Origin: Akebia trifoliata
Lineage: Eukaryota; Streptophyta; Magnoliopsida; Ranunculales; Lardizabalaceae
DNA: 64,000 bases
NCBI GenBank assembly: GCA_017979445.1
Contig: CM030715.1
Span: forward strand, 11,958,187 to 12,022,186
Reading direction: 5' to 3'
Numbering within the stretch: the first letter of the stretch is position 1; every line of letters starts with the position of its first letter. Both the position numbers and the translations under genes were made by a program. The notes beneath the pieces were generated by a model. The model saw nothing but the letters and a program-made list of their open reading frames with translations. It ran no database searches and was not told the DNA's origin. Shown here piece by piece: positions 10,677 through 21,388 of the stretch.

Positions 10677-12290
10677 TTAGGCGTAGTATTTTTTGATAGT
10701 GTCAGCATTGATCGGTTGCGGGAAGACTTATCCATCCATCTCCGTAAGGATCAGAGCTCCTCCCGTCATCACCTTCTTCACGATGAATGGTCCCTCATAG
10801 TTCGGTCTGAATTTTTCTCTGGCGTCCTCTTGTATTGGCAAAATCTTTTTTAGTACAAGGTCTCCTGGTGAGAAGTCTCTGGGCTTGACTTTCTTGTTGT
10901 AAGCACGGGCTATCCGTCGCTGGTAGATCTGTCCATGGAAAATAGCTGTGAGGCGCTTCTCTTCAATTAGATTCAGTTGATCAAATCGAGCTTGAATCCA
11001 TTCTGTTTCATCCAAATCTGCTTCTTTCAATATTCGGAGGGAATGAATCTCAACCTCTACGGGTAGGACTGCTTCCATTCCGTAGACCAATGAATATAGA
11101 GTTGCCCCAATCGACGTCCTGAACGAGGTCCTATAGGCGTGCAGTGCAAAAGGCAACATGTATTGCCAATCTCTGTACGTAACTGCCATCTTCTCGATAA
11201 TTTTCTTGATATTCTTGTTGGCTGCTTCGACTGCTCCGTTCATCTTAGGTCTATAGGGTACAGAGTTGTGATGAGTGATCTAGAAGTTTTCGCACATTTT
11301 GATCATGTCCCTGTTCTTGAAATTCTTAGCATTATCAGTCACTAGCCCGCTGGGAAGCCCATATCTGCACACAATGTTGTTCTTGACAAACTTCAGGACA
11401 TTGCTTTTAGTGACGTTGGCATATGAAGCAACTTCTACCCACTTAGTGAAGTAATCGATAGCCACTAAGATGAAGCAATGCCCATTTGCAGCTTTAGGTG
11501 AGATTGGCTCGATGACATCCCCAGAGTGAGAAAGGCCAAGGCGTAGTCATGTTATGCAGCTCTGAAGGTGGAGCATTGATCTTGTTGGCGTAGATTTGGC
11601 ATAGATGGCATTTGCGACATGCTGATAGCAGTCACTTTCCATTGTCCACCAATAGTACCCCATTCGCATAATCTTCTTGGCTAGCATGTGACCATTCATG
11701 TGAGGTCCACAGACTCCACCATGTATAGTCTCGATTAATCGTTTTGCTTCTGCTTCTGCAACGCATCGGAGTAAAATCTCGTGATGTGATTTTTTATACA
11801 GAATGCCATTGCTGATAAAGAATTGCCCTGCCAATCTTTGAATGGTTCTACGATCATTTGACGTTGCGTCTGGGGGGAGGGTTCCATCCTCGAGATATGC
11901 CCTGATGTCTGAGTACCAAGGCTTTTCTTCGGGTTCTTCTACTTCGACGGGTAGACAATAGGCTAACTTATCTTGAATTTCAATCTCAATTGGGTCGATG
12001 ACCAGATCTTCTGAGATACTAATCATGGAAGCAAGCGTAGCTAGTGAATCGGTGAACTAGTTCTTTACCCTTGACATGTATGTGAATGAGATTCTGTTAA
12101 AGTGTGAGCTTAGTTCCTCTAGATACTCGTGATAAGGGACTAGTCTCTGTTCTCGAGTCTTCCATTCTTCAGTTGTCTGATAGACCACTAAGCTTGAATC
12201 TCCGAAAACATCAATCTCATATACTTCGAGATCTAATGTTGCTTTCAGCCCTGCTATACACGCTTCGTATTCGGCCTTGTTGTTAGAACA
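10677..12290 (-). pseudogene. Tat pol, C-terminal part: second RNase H and integrase
   Basis: Mostly one frame with the upstream RT. The second (archaeal-type) RNase H begins at YFDGAANQKGN (about 12375-12400) and continues AEYEA, FGDSSLV and FTDSLATL, so the acidic residues D-E-D-D are all readable. The integrase zinc-binding region follows (HGGVCGPHMNGH, then KCHLC in a shifted frame near 11590-11610). The core follows with a DVIEPIS aspartate, VTDNAKNF, and the glutamate in NGAVEAANKN. The C-terminal domain ends near EMDG. Breaks: nonsense codons at 12291-12293 (TAA), about 12057 (TAG), about 11279 (TAG) and 10728-10730 (TAA); single-base deletions near 11615 and 11520. After 10728 the frame still reads FPQPINADTIKKYYA to a terminal stop at 10677-10679, which I take as the original end of the polyprotein. 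Confidence 0.9.
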
Positions 12291-13898
12291 TTATAATTTC
12301 AGTCTGATAGCGATCGGTATATGGGACCCATCTGGTTTAATCAGGACTGCCCCTATTCCGTTTCCTTTCTGATTAGCTGCTCCGTCGAAGTACATTTTCC
12401 AGCTTGATTCTTCGTCATCATCATCGCTCTCAATCTCGGCAAATAGTATGGCTTCATTCGGGAAGTTCGTCTTTAACGGCTCATAATCAGGTAATGGGTG
12501 CTCGGCGAGGTGGTCAGCGATGGCTTGCCCTTTGATGGTTTTTTGGGTGACATAGGTGATGTCGAATTCCAATAGCAATAACTGCCATTTCGTCGTATGG
12601 CCTGTTAGTGCTGGTTTTTCGAATAGGTACTTTAGGGGGTCCATCCTGGCGATAAGCATAGTCGAGTAGCTGAGCAAATAATGACGCAGTCGTTGAGATG
12701 CCCAGACTAACGCACAGCATGTCTTTTCAAGTATCGAATATTTCACTTCGTAATCGGTAAATTTCTTGCTGAGATAGTAGATGACCTGTTCCTTTCGCCC
12801 TGATTCATCGTGTTGTCCTAGCACACAACCCATAGATGTTTCTTGCACTTAGATGTACATCAACATAGGTCGCCCTGGAGTAGGGGGGACTAAGACTGGT
12901 GGATTGAGCAGATATTGCTTGATCTTGTTGAATGCTTCTTGACAGTCTTTGTTCCACTTCTTCGGCATATCTTTCCTTAATAGCTTGAAGACTGGCTCAC
13001 AGATAGGCGTGAGCTGAGCAATGAAACGGCTAATGTATTGTATCCTTCCCAGAAAGTCCTGAACGTCTTTTTCTATAACGGGTGCCTTCATTTCTAGGAG
13101 ATATTTAGTCTTTGCCGGATCTATTTCAATGCCCCTTCTGCTGACGACGAATCCCAGTAGCTTGTCCGATGTTGCCCCAAACACGCATTTTGCCGGATTT
13201 AGCCTTAAGCTGTACTTCCTCAGCCTGTCGAACAATTTCTTTAGATTGACCAGATGATTTTCTTCAATGCCAGATTTAGCGACCATGTCATCTACGTAGA
13301 CCTCCATTTCTTTATGGATCATGTCATGAAATAACGCGGTCATTGCCCGTTGGTAAGTCACCCCTGCATTTTTCAGCCCGAATGGCATGACTTTGTAGTG
13401 GAAAGTACCCCATGGTGTGATGAACGCTATCTTTTCTTGGTCTTCTTCTACCATTTTTATCTGGTTATAGCCTGAGAAGCCATCTATGAATGAAAACATG
13501 CCATGTCTTGCTGTACTATCGACTAGAGTGTCGATGTGTGGAAGTGGAAAATCATCCTTAGGACTGGCCTTGTTCAAGTCTCGATAGTCAACACACATGC
13601 GTACTTTCCCATCCTTCTTGGGTACTGGTACAATGTTAGCTAGCCATTCCGGGTACGTAGAGACTGCAAGAAACCTTGCTTCGAACTGTTTCATGACTTC
13701 GTCCTTGACCTTGAGGGTCCATTCTGGCTTTAATCTTCTCAATTTCTGCTTGATCGGCTTGCTTCCAGAGGCAATTGGTAGCTTGTGTACAACGAGATCC
13801 GTGTCTAATCCCAGTATATCTCTGTATGACCATGCGAAGACGTCTTGATATTTTTGTAGGAATTCGACCATATCTTCTTTCTGTTGTGACGTCAACAA
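12291..13898 (-). pseudogene. Tat pol: reverse transcriptase and RNase H
   Basis: A 349-codon open stretch (12849-13898) carries a full gypsy RT. It includes RMCVDYRDLNKASPKDDFPLP, FSFIDGFSGYNQI, the PFGLKNAGVTYQR segment, the active site VYVDDMVAKS (YVDD intact), the GFVVSRRGIEIDP strand and the connection region with FLGRIQYISRFI. A nonsense codon (TAA, 12849-12851) interrupts MLMYI..VQETSMGCVLGQ at the start of the first RNase H; the same frame then continues for 185 codons (DPLKYLFEKPALTG, IADHLAEHP). RT copies RNA into DNA for transposition. The active-site residues are intact, but downstream stops would separate RT from RNase H and integrase. Confidence 0.92.
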
Positions 13899-13946
13899 GG
13901 CTCCAATCTTGACAATTCGTGGGTCCTCTTCGATACTAAGATTGAT

Positions 13947-14972
13947 TTAGTCTGTATCCTTGATGTTTGGCTGAACACCTCTCTCGTGACGTTCAACCAA
14001 ATCTTTGATTTCTTTGGGTGGGTATTTCATTTCGTCCTTAGACTCTTCTTCTATCCCCATGAGGTCGAAGTCGAGTTCAAGATCGAAATCATACTCGTCC
14101 CTTTCAAATTCTGTTTTATCTGAGTACTCATTCAATGGAGACAGATCCCTTGAAAACTCTTTTTTTTGGTTTTTGAAAAATATTTATTTTTTTGCGATTT
14201 TGAAAGCTTTTGATTTTTTTGATTTTTGAGAAATTTTTGATTTTTTTACCTTTTGAGAAATATTTGTTTTTTTGTGATTTTCTGGATACCTGAAATAAGA
14301 AGAACAATTATGCAAATTTGTTAATAAAGATAGGGAGCCCCCAAAATAATCTTTACCCGAGGACGAGGGCTCGTTATGATCCTCGGGCAAATTGATGTCG
14401 TCTAACGGTATTTTTTTTTAGGCCTCAATTGGCTCAAGTGTCAGCTGAAATTCCTCCCAGTTGTGCAATGTCTCCCCTTCTCTGAGGGGGCGGATGAGAT
14501 GAGCAAGTGATTTGTTGGATGATTTGGTTGGTGGTTTGGAGATGACCATGATCTCCGATTGATTGTTGTCAAGTTGGGGCATAGTCCCTCCCAAACTTGG
14601 TGGGATGATGACTGATGCCCAGTCAATACCTGATGAGAATGGTAAGTTGTTCTCCTGGTTGGTAGTGACCTCCACTTTAGTGGGTTTTGGAGCAGTCTCT
14701 GATGGACTTTCATCAGAATCCCCATTGAATAGAACATCAATGCCTTCTTCAAAGGATGATTGAGACTCTATGATTGGGTCTTCTTGAATGTGCACTGGTT
14801 TAGAGTTTACCATTTTTGACTTCTTTGCTGATGGCAGTTCTGATAAGTCGTCAGGTCTGATATGGGACTTTGGGAAGCTAACACTGATGTGAGGGACTTG
14901 GCCCAGATTCCAGATGTTTGGCTCACGATTTTGCTTTCTGGCTAGCCGAAGCTCCTTTTTCTTGTCATTCAT
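13947..14972 (-). pseudogene. Tat polyprotein linker between protease and RT, with AT-rich insert
   Basis: Three open blocks in the same frame: 14418-14972 (acidic and proline-rich, ending HNWEEFQLTLEP), 14184-14390 (starting DDINLPEDHNEPSSS and ending in a lysine-rich repeat) and 13947-14135 (MNEYSDKTEFERDEYDFDLE). Stops at 14418-14420 and about 14184 separate them. Between 14160 and 14290 the - strand is A-rich, with a short repeat (CAAAAATCAAAAA-like). On the - strand there is a GGTAAAGA near 14355 and a pyrimidine-rich TTCTTCTTATTTCAGG near 14290, which look like splice donor and acceptor. Ogre-type elements are known to carry an intron between protease and RT, so a relic intron is possible but unproven. 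RT begins just downstream after another stop at 13947. Confidence 0.7.
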
Positions 14973-15869
14973 TTCTGCAATATCCCTTTCGTGGGCCTAA
15001 ACCCCAGACCAAAATAGGGAGTATGCTTTCTTGCTTCGACCGGTGTAGCTCTTCCTCTTCCTCCCGGTCCTAACCCTTGCTTGGGTCGATATCCCGATCT
15101 TTTCATAACCCGACCAATCATCAGGTTTGTTCTTGATAGCTTTGCCCTCACCTTCTCCTTCCCCTTCTCGATGTGATTGACAACAGTAAATTGGTATGAA
15201 TGGTAAAGTGCTTTGTCCTTTGTCATCTCGATATCAATGAATAGCACATCGGGAGTCCTGCCAGCTGGGATCAAATTTTCGGCCAGTACCGATATCATTC
15301 TCTGCCCCATGATGAATTTGACTCTCTGGGGTAGAGAAAAAGGTACAGCCCCTGCTATATGAATCCATGGCCTGCCTAGAAGCAAATTGAAGGTTGTTGG
15401 TATCTCCATGACTTCAAACGTTACTTCAAAGGTGCAAGGTCCTATTGTGATCGGTAGGTCTTTCTCCCAACAAATCCTTTCTTGAGCTATCAAAGCCTCG
15501 AACAACCTTGTTGTTGGGTTTCACATGCGACCAATCGGCGTTGAGTTTCCAAAAGGTTTCAAGCTGACAGACGTTGAGCGTTGAGCCATTATCAATCAAT
15601 ACTCTGGCGACCATCATGCCCTTGCATATGACCATTACGTTCAATGGTTCGATATGCCCCGTCCCCTCAGGCGTAAATTCATCCTCTGTAAAAATGATAG
15701 GATTGGGGGCCATGATCTGGCCGACTATTTGTTCCAACTGTGATGGTGTTGTGGTTAAAGGTACATGTGATTTTCCCAGAACTCTCAGCAGTGCCTCCTG
15801 GTACTCTTCTGATTTTTGCATTAGTCTCATGATACTAATTTGAGCTGACTGTTTGTTCAATCTGTCCAC
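14969..15869 (-). pseudogene. Tat aspartic protease with G-patch-like motif
   Basis: The protease lies in two frames. The first (15426-15869) contains ARVLIDNGSTLNVC, the retropepsin active site in the DNG form used by the Tat group. After a frameshift near 15490 the second frame reads LPITIGPCTFEV, FNLLLGRPWIHIAGAVP and VKFIMGQR, the second half of the fold. It then continues to RSGYRPKQGLGPGGRGR and YFGLGFRPTKG, a glycine-rich G-patch-like stretch typical of this lineage. In an active element the protease would cut the gag-pol polyprotein. Frameshifts at both ends (about 15860 and 14970) join it poorly to gag and pol. Confidence 0.88.
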
Positions 15870-16598
15870 TTATGCTCATTCTTGAGAATGAGCTTAACGA
15901 AGTCTGCCGCTTCCTTGTCTGTGACCTTCACCTTTTCTTCTGTTTTCTCATCTTTATACAGCTTACTCTTTCCCTTTGCTTTTCTTTTTTCTTCATCTGT
16001 CCCCTCTTCTATCGTCTCTTCGATTTCTGCCCCGATGTTTTCCCCATTTTCTGGCAATTTTTGGCATTTTCCTGTCCTTGTCATATGGTCGATGTCCGCC
16101 ACTATTGTTTCTTTCATTGTTTTGACCCCCGTGGTGGTGGTGATAGTGGTCTCATAGCTCCAGGAAACCGCCTGTTTGGAGTTATAGGGAAATGGTTTTG
16201 GTGAGCGTATGATTATGGGAGGTGGATCGGGTTTCATGTTGAGAATGAGGGGTGGTGGTAATGGTTTGGAGGTAGTGGTGGTAGGAGGAGTTGTGTGAGG
16301 AGCTGACGGAGTACATGGAATGATGAGTGGTGGACGTGGAGACGAAGGGTATGGTATGTGAAGAGGGAGTCGAGTTGATCCTTGAGAATATGGCGGTATG
16401 CATGGTATAACAAGGGGAGGTCGGGTTGAACTTTGATGGTTGGATGATCCGCAAGGTATAACTAAAGGCGGTCGGGTAGTAGCATTTTGATGAGTAGGAT
16501 GGATGGTGAGGTCGGCCAATTTGAGTAGTGGTAATGAATTTTGGGACGAGTTTGTTGTATAATGGTTGACTATGCTGACTGTTGGTGCTTCTGATCAC
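15857..16598 (-). pseudogene. Tat gag-protease spacer, proline-rich
   Basis: An open stretch (15857-16519) in one frame. The first half is proline-rich with repeated RPPLVIPC-like units; the second half is charged (EIEETIEEGTDEEKRKAKGKSK) and ends KLILKNEHKW just before the protease frame. It overlaps the next frame by 13 bases, pointing to a frameshift. No enzymatic motif is seen. It links gag to protease in the polyprotein. Confidence 0.65.
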
Positions 16599-16680
16599 TG
16601 AGTTAAATGGACCTTGATTTTGGACCCGATAGGTGCTATCAGATCTGAAGGATTAAAGTTGAGTTCTCCACAGATGACAT

Positions 16681-18317
16681 TTACCCTGTACCCACTCCCC
16701 TCTCCATTGTGGGTGATGTTCTATTGTTGGGGCGGGTTGGCAGGCCCATCCAGTATGACGTTTTTTTATCAATTAGATTCTGCACTTGGTGCTTGAGCTG
16801 CCAACACTGATTAGTGGAGTATCCTGGTGTACCCATATGAAACTCACAGAAGAGGTTGGAATTGTACCCTGGACCTTTAGAAGCTTCTGGGTTCGGTGGT
16901 CTCTTAGTAAGATACTCTCCCTGTAGTAATGCGGGAAGTAGTTCTGACAGCGTCATCGGTAACCTGGTGAACACTCTATTAACCCTGTTTGGTCTTGCTT
17001 GTTGATTATGTCCATATAGTGGTGCCTGCTGTGCAACTGGTGGAGGATTTGCCCTAAATTGGTTTTGAGGAAGAGGGTTCCATGTTGGCGGTGTTGGTGC
17101 CCATGAAGTTGTCGGTGTTGGTGGTCTTGGTGCTGGTGAGGGAATGAAGAGGGGTCGATTTGGCTGTACGTTATTGACCTGAGTCTCTTCCCTCTTCTTT
17201 CCTGGAGGCATTGGCTTTCTCTGAGAAGGGATTCCTGTTGTTGCCCCTAGACTCGTGAAATCGAAGATCAGACCGGTTCGGATCCCGTCCTCAACCCTAT
17301 ATGCCACTTGTACCAGATTTGAGAATGTGCCTGTGGTGTGCCCTACCAGATGAGTATAGAATGCATGCCCTAGCGTCGAGATAAACGTAGTGTTCATCTC
17401 TTGCTCTGTCATTGTGGGCCTTACTTGTGAAGCGGATTCTCGCCATCTCTGTGCATACTCTTTCACCATTTCCCTCTGCTTCCTTGTCATTTTGGCCATG
17501 TCGTTTCGATCTAGCCCCACATCAGTATTGAATTGATAATTTTGCCAGAACATTTCGGCTAAGTCTTGCCAGTTCTTAATGACTGAGTGATCTAGTCTAA
17601 AAACCATTTGAGCGCCAGCTCGGTTAAGCTCCTTTGAAACAACTGTACCAACAACCTATCATCCTCGCCGTACTGGCACATGGAACCACAATACAACTTC
17701 AGATGCGACAGCGGACACCCTACTCCGTTATATTTTTCAAACTCTTGGCATTTGAACTTGGCCGGTAGTTGAGCATTAGGGTAGAAGCACAAATCCTTGA
17801 ATTGGGTTCCGCTCATAGTGTTGAGGCCCTTCATTCTCCTCATTTCTTCCTGTAGAGATTCAATCTGCTGAGCAAGTTTTTCGTCTATTGTGCTTTTGGA
17901 TTCCGTAGCTCTGTACTCACATTCATCGTCGGGAATGACCACTGGGGGCGGTCGGTTCTATGGAATATAGAGTGGAGGCTCTTGGTATTCAGGCACTGCA
18001 GGTGGCATCGTAGTCTGGGGTCCCTGCGGAGGTTGTTCGGGTAACTCTTGATTCGACCCGGATGCGTGCTGTTGTATCGTTTGCACTTGTAGGATGCTGG
18101 CGTTGGCTAACATACTAATGATTATTTTTTCTTGTCTTTCGATTATCTTTAGTAGTGTTGTTATTTGTGGATCGATACCTGATGCTTCGGTCACTGGAGG
18201 TTGTGTTGGTTCTGAAGAACTCATGGCGACGGTAAATGATTTGAGAAAATAGGGAGGTACTTCTGGCTGCTTGTATTTCTTTCGCTTGGCCACCTGTGGG
18301 TACAGAAGACCAAGCAT
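16681..18317 (-). pseudogene. Tat gag (nucleocapsid precursor), disrupted
   Basis: Three open blocks: 17958-18317 (N-terminal, Gln/Pro-rich), 17592-17942 and 16681-17607. The first two share a frame and are split by one TAG (17958-17960). The third follows a one-base shift in a T run near 17600, where KWF..RLDHSVIKNWQDLAE would be continuous. The gag core is visible as YQFNTDVGLDRNDMAKM, the MVKEYAQRWRESASQV segment and the FISTLGHAFYTHLVG segment. A zinc-knuckle-like CEFHMGTPGYSTNQCWQL is near 16800-16850, with a Tyr where His is expected. Gag would form virus-like particles in the cytoplasm. Confidence 0.9.
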
Positions 18318-18411
18318 TACAATCTTGTTTACAAAAACTGAAGATGCATGATGTTTTATTAGGTCAGGTAAAGTTGTTTATTATGAGTTCTAACGAAAAA
18401 GTAATTTCTCG

Positions 18412-18960
18412 GTGCGGAGCCGGTATCAACACGGAGTTGGTAAAATGTTTTTTTTTATAGATGGAATTAACTCAGCGCAGAGCTGGCATCGACACAGAGT
18501 CGGCATCAACACGGAGTTGGCATCAGCACAGAGCTGGCATCGACACGGAGTCGGCATCAACACGGAGTTGGCATCAGCACGGAGCTGGCATCGACACGGA
18601 GTCAGAAAAAACATTTTGAAAAATAATTTCATCAGCATGGAGCTGGCATCGACATGGAGTAGGAAAAATATTTTTTTCTTTTTAAAAGTGAAATTATCTC
18701 AACATGGAGCTGGCATCGACACGGAGTCGGCATCAACCCGGAGTTGGCATCAACACGGAGCTGGCATCGACACGGAGTCAAGAAAGCATTTTGAAAAAGT
18801 AATTTCATCAGCACGGAGCTGGCATCGACACGAAGTCGGAAAAATATTTTGAGAAAGTAATTTCATCAGCACGGAGCTGGCATCGACACGGAGTCGAGAA
18901 ACTATTTTGAGAAAGTAATTTCATCAGCACGGAGCTCGCATCGACACGGAGTCGGGAAAC
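18412..18960. repeat. Leader array A: 17-bp units in higher-order blocks
   Basis: The unit is GCATCGACACGGAGTCG (17 bp), with sister versions GCATCAACACGGAGTTG and GCATCAGCACGGAGCTG that follow one another to make ~51-bp triplets. Towards the right, doublets of units alternate with an A/T-rich spacer (AAAATATTTTGAGAAAGTAA), giving a ~60-bp higher-order repeat. Confidence 0.9.
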
Positions 18961-19319
18961 TATTTTGAAAAGTAATTTATGAGATTAATCGAGTTGGAAC
19001 AACCCATGTTTTTGGTAGCCTCCAATTCAGTTATCTGAAATCACCGTCGGCCAGGCAGATCTCCAAGGAAGAGGCGGCTCACAATGGCACTCTTAAATCA
19101 CCTTGTTCCCTGAATAGACGTAGTCTATCCCCCTCGTATCAACAGGGTAAGATCTTTCTAGCACCGACTTTGATCAAGGACAGCAATTGGTGCTTTTTGA
19201 AATTTGGTTTTTTTTTTGTTTGAAAAAGATTGAATTCCCTTGGATTTGATTGATTGGTTGTTATCTTTGCTAGATCACGGACTTGGTTCGAAATATGGAT
19301 CCGATTTGCAGTGGATCTG

Positions 19320-19890
19320 GCTCTTAGGCCTAGTCAAAATGAATCTAGGTTGTGGTCCCAGTTGAAAAGGATTTGGATTTGGGTCTTGGACCCAGTTGGT
19401 ATGGATATGGATCTGGGTTGTGAACCCAGTTGAACAGGATCTGGGTCGTGAACCCAGTTGAAAATGGATTTGCATTGAGGACCCAATTGAATTGGATCCT
19501 GGTCGTGGACCTAGTTGGATTGGATCTGGGTCTTAAGCCCAGTTGAAAGTGGATCTGGGTCATGGACCCAGTTGGATTGGATCTGGGTCTTGAGCCCAGT
19601 TGAAAATGGATTTGGGTCGTGGACCCAATTGGATTGGATCTGGGTCGTGAACCCAGTTGAAAATGGGTCTGGGTTATGGACCCAATTGGATTGGATCTGG
19701 GTTGTAAACCCAGTTGAAAATGGGTTTGAGTCGTGGACCCAGTTGGAAATGGATCTGGGTCATAAACCCAGTTGAAAATGGGTCTGGGTCGTGGACCCAA
19801 TTGGAAATGGATCTGGGTCGTGGACCCAGTTGAAAATGGATCTAGGTCGTAAACCCAGTTGAAAATGGGTCTGGGTCTGGGTCGTGGACC
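19320..19890. repeat. Leader array B: ~30-bp units with a palindromic core
   Basis: About 18-20 units of the form GGATCTGGGTCGTGGACCCA then GTTGAAAAT. Each unit holds the inverted repeat TGGGTC/GACCCA around 2-3 bases. Units containing GTTGGATTG alternate with GTTGAAAATG units in the left half. The open frames on both strands through the array are a consequence of the repeat. Confidence 0.9.
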
Positions 19891-20164
19891 TATTTTCGAT
19901 TTTGGCAATGGACAATAATGAGTTTGATTGTAGGCGAGATTGATAGTGTACCACGTGAGGTGGGGTCAACTTTGATCGATAGGATGCACGTGAGTTCGGT
20001 TTTGATCGAACAAAGAAAGGCAACGATGAGTAGGCCCTAAGTTTTTTTTTAAAAAAATGATTCATTTAAATATTTTCAAGCCTTAAACATCAAAAGAAAA
20101 ATAAATCCAAGAACAAAAGTTGTCAAGTCTGATGTCAGGAACAAAATGAGCAAATTTTTTTTTT

Positions 20165-20640
20165 TAATTAATTAATCCGTGCCTCCAACACGGATGGGCA
20201 TAAAATATGCCTATCCGTACCTGAAATACAAACCAGTACGAATTTTTGGCTTTTTTTTTTTTTTAAAGTTTTGTTAATCCAAAATGAGGCACATTGCCTC
20301 TGGTTTTTGGCTTGGGCCAAAGAAAAGTTACATTTTTCATTTTGTTTTTCATTTATTCATTTATTCATTTTTTTGTTTGCGCTTGAACGATGGTAGGGGA
20401 ACTCCAAGCCTGAGATTTGTAATAGTCCGTGATCACGGCACAGATATGATCAACATTTTGTCATCCGTGTTTTGGACACGGACGAGACATTTACTATTTC
20501 AACCGTGCTCACAACACGGATAGGGTAATGCATTGCTTTAACCGTACTTCAAACACGGTTTAAGGTACATATTGCTTCATCCGTGCTCCCAACACGGATG
20601 GGACATATTTTTGTTTATCCGTGCCATGAACACGGACCAG
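20165..20640. repeat. Leader array C: ~55-60-bp units with CCGTG...CACGG hairpins
   Basis: Six to eight spaced copies of ATCCGTGNNNNNAACACGGAT-like inverted repeats (for example near 20176, 20459, 20500, 20579 and 20619). They are separated by linkers such as GGGACATATTTTTGTTT and GGGTAATGCATTGCTTT. Each copy could form a 6-8-bp stem. Confidence 0.75.
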
Positions 20641-21366
20641 AAAGAATTCTAGCTTCTGGAATTTCACAGAAATGGTTTTTTGGCCCACTGTTTTACTTTC
20701 CTTCTTCCCTGGTTTTTTTTTTTGAATGATGCAATGCATTCCTCCCTCTTACCTAAGGGAAAGAGAGAAAAAAAATAAAAATAAAAAGTAAAAACAAAAC
20801 TGCTTAGGATCTATACAAGCGTGCCTTCTCGGGCTTACAACTTGGGCTTCGAGGCCCGACAACAACTTGTACAATTACAATCTTTCTTGGGGGTCGATGT
20901 AACGTTGGAAACTCGTGTCCTAGCATTATTTAGTCGAGCACATGCATGCGATTTGATAGGTGGCTTCATGGCTACCCGATCTTCAAACCTCGATGCATAC
21001 CGAAGTACACATGTTGTTGGTTGGTGATCGGGTTTGATGTGTTCATTCCCGACACTTGAAATAACGATCTCAAGCCTTGGAACTACTAAGCATCGGGGCT
21101 AAGTATATTAAAGGTGGGGTGGCTTGGAAGTGGGGCTATGCTCGCTAGTGCACACGTGCATTTTCATTCATTATTTTTCATCGACCCCCTTACATATATC
21201 CTCGAAGAAAAAGAAAGTAAATATTACAACATGTCACTTGAAACAAAAAAGAAAAGAACATGAACAAGAAACACAAACTATGTTAGTATACCAAATAAAA
21301 ATAAAAATAGAAAAATTTGTTTTGATTTGTTTGGAAGTGACCGAGTTGACACGAGGGTAGAACCTT

Positions 21367-21386
21367 GGTCCCCAGTGGAGTCGCCA
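21367..21386 (-). other. Primer-binding site of the Tat element
   Basis: On the - strand, two bases inside the 5' LTR, the sequence is TGGCGACTCCACTGGGGACC. It starts with the TGG complementary to a tRNA CCA end. This form is the one I associate with Ogre/Tat elements (tRNA-Arg); the tRNA identity was not checked. Confidence 0.85.
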
Positions 21387-21388
21387 GC

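Larger units (their letters stand above)
18318..21365 (-). other. Long repetitive leader (5' UTR) of the Tat element
   Basis: About 3 kb between primer site and gag, with three separate tandem-repeat arrays (listed apart) joined by unique stretches, e.g. 18965-19260, 19900-20160 and 20650-21365. Open frames in it arise from the repeats and show no gag or host protein resemblance. The lengthy leader fits Tat/Ogre architecture. Confidence 0.7.

Noticed and set aside
18412..18852. 146-residue + frame (repeated WHRHGVG/SWHRH)
   Set aside because: Product of the 17-bp repeat array A in the retroelement leader.
19345..19908. 187-residue repetitive frame on - and 86-residue frame on + through array B
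   Set aside because: Open on both strands because of the tandem repeat; no signs of coding constraint.
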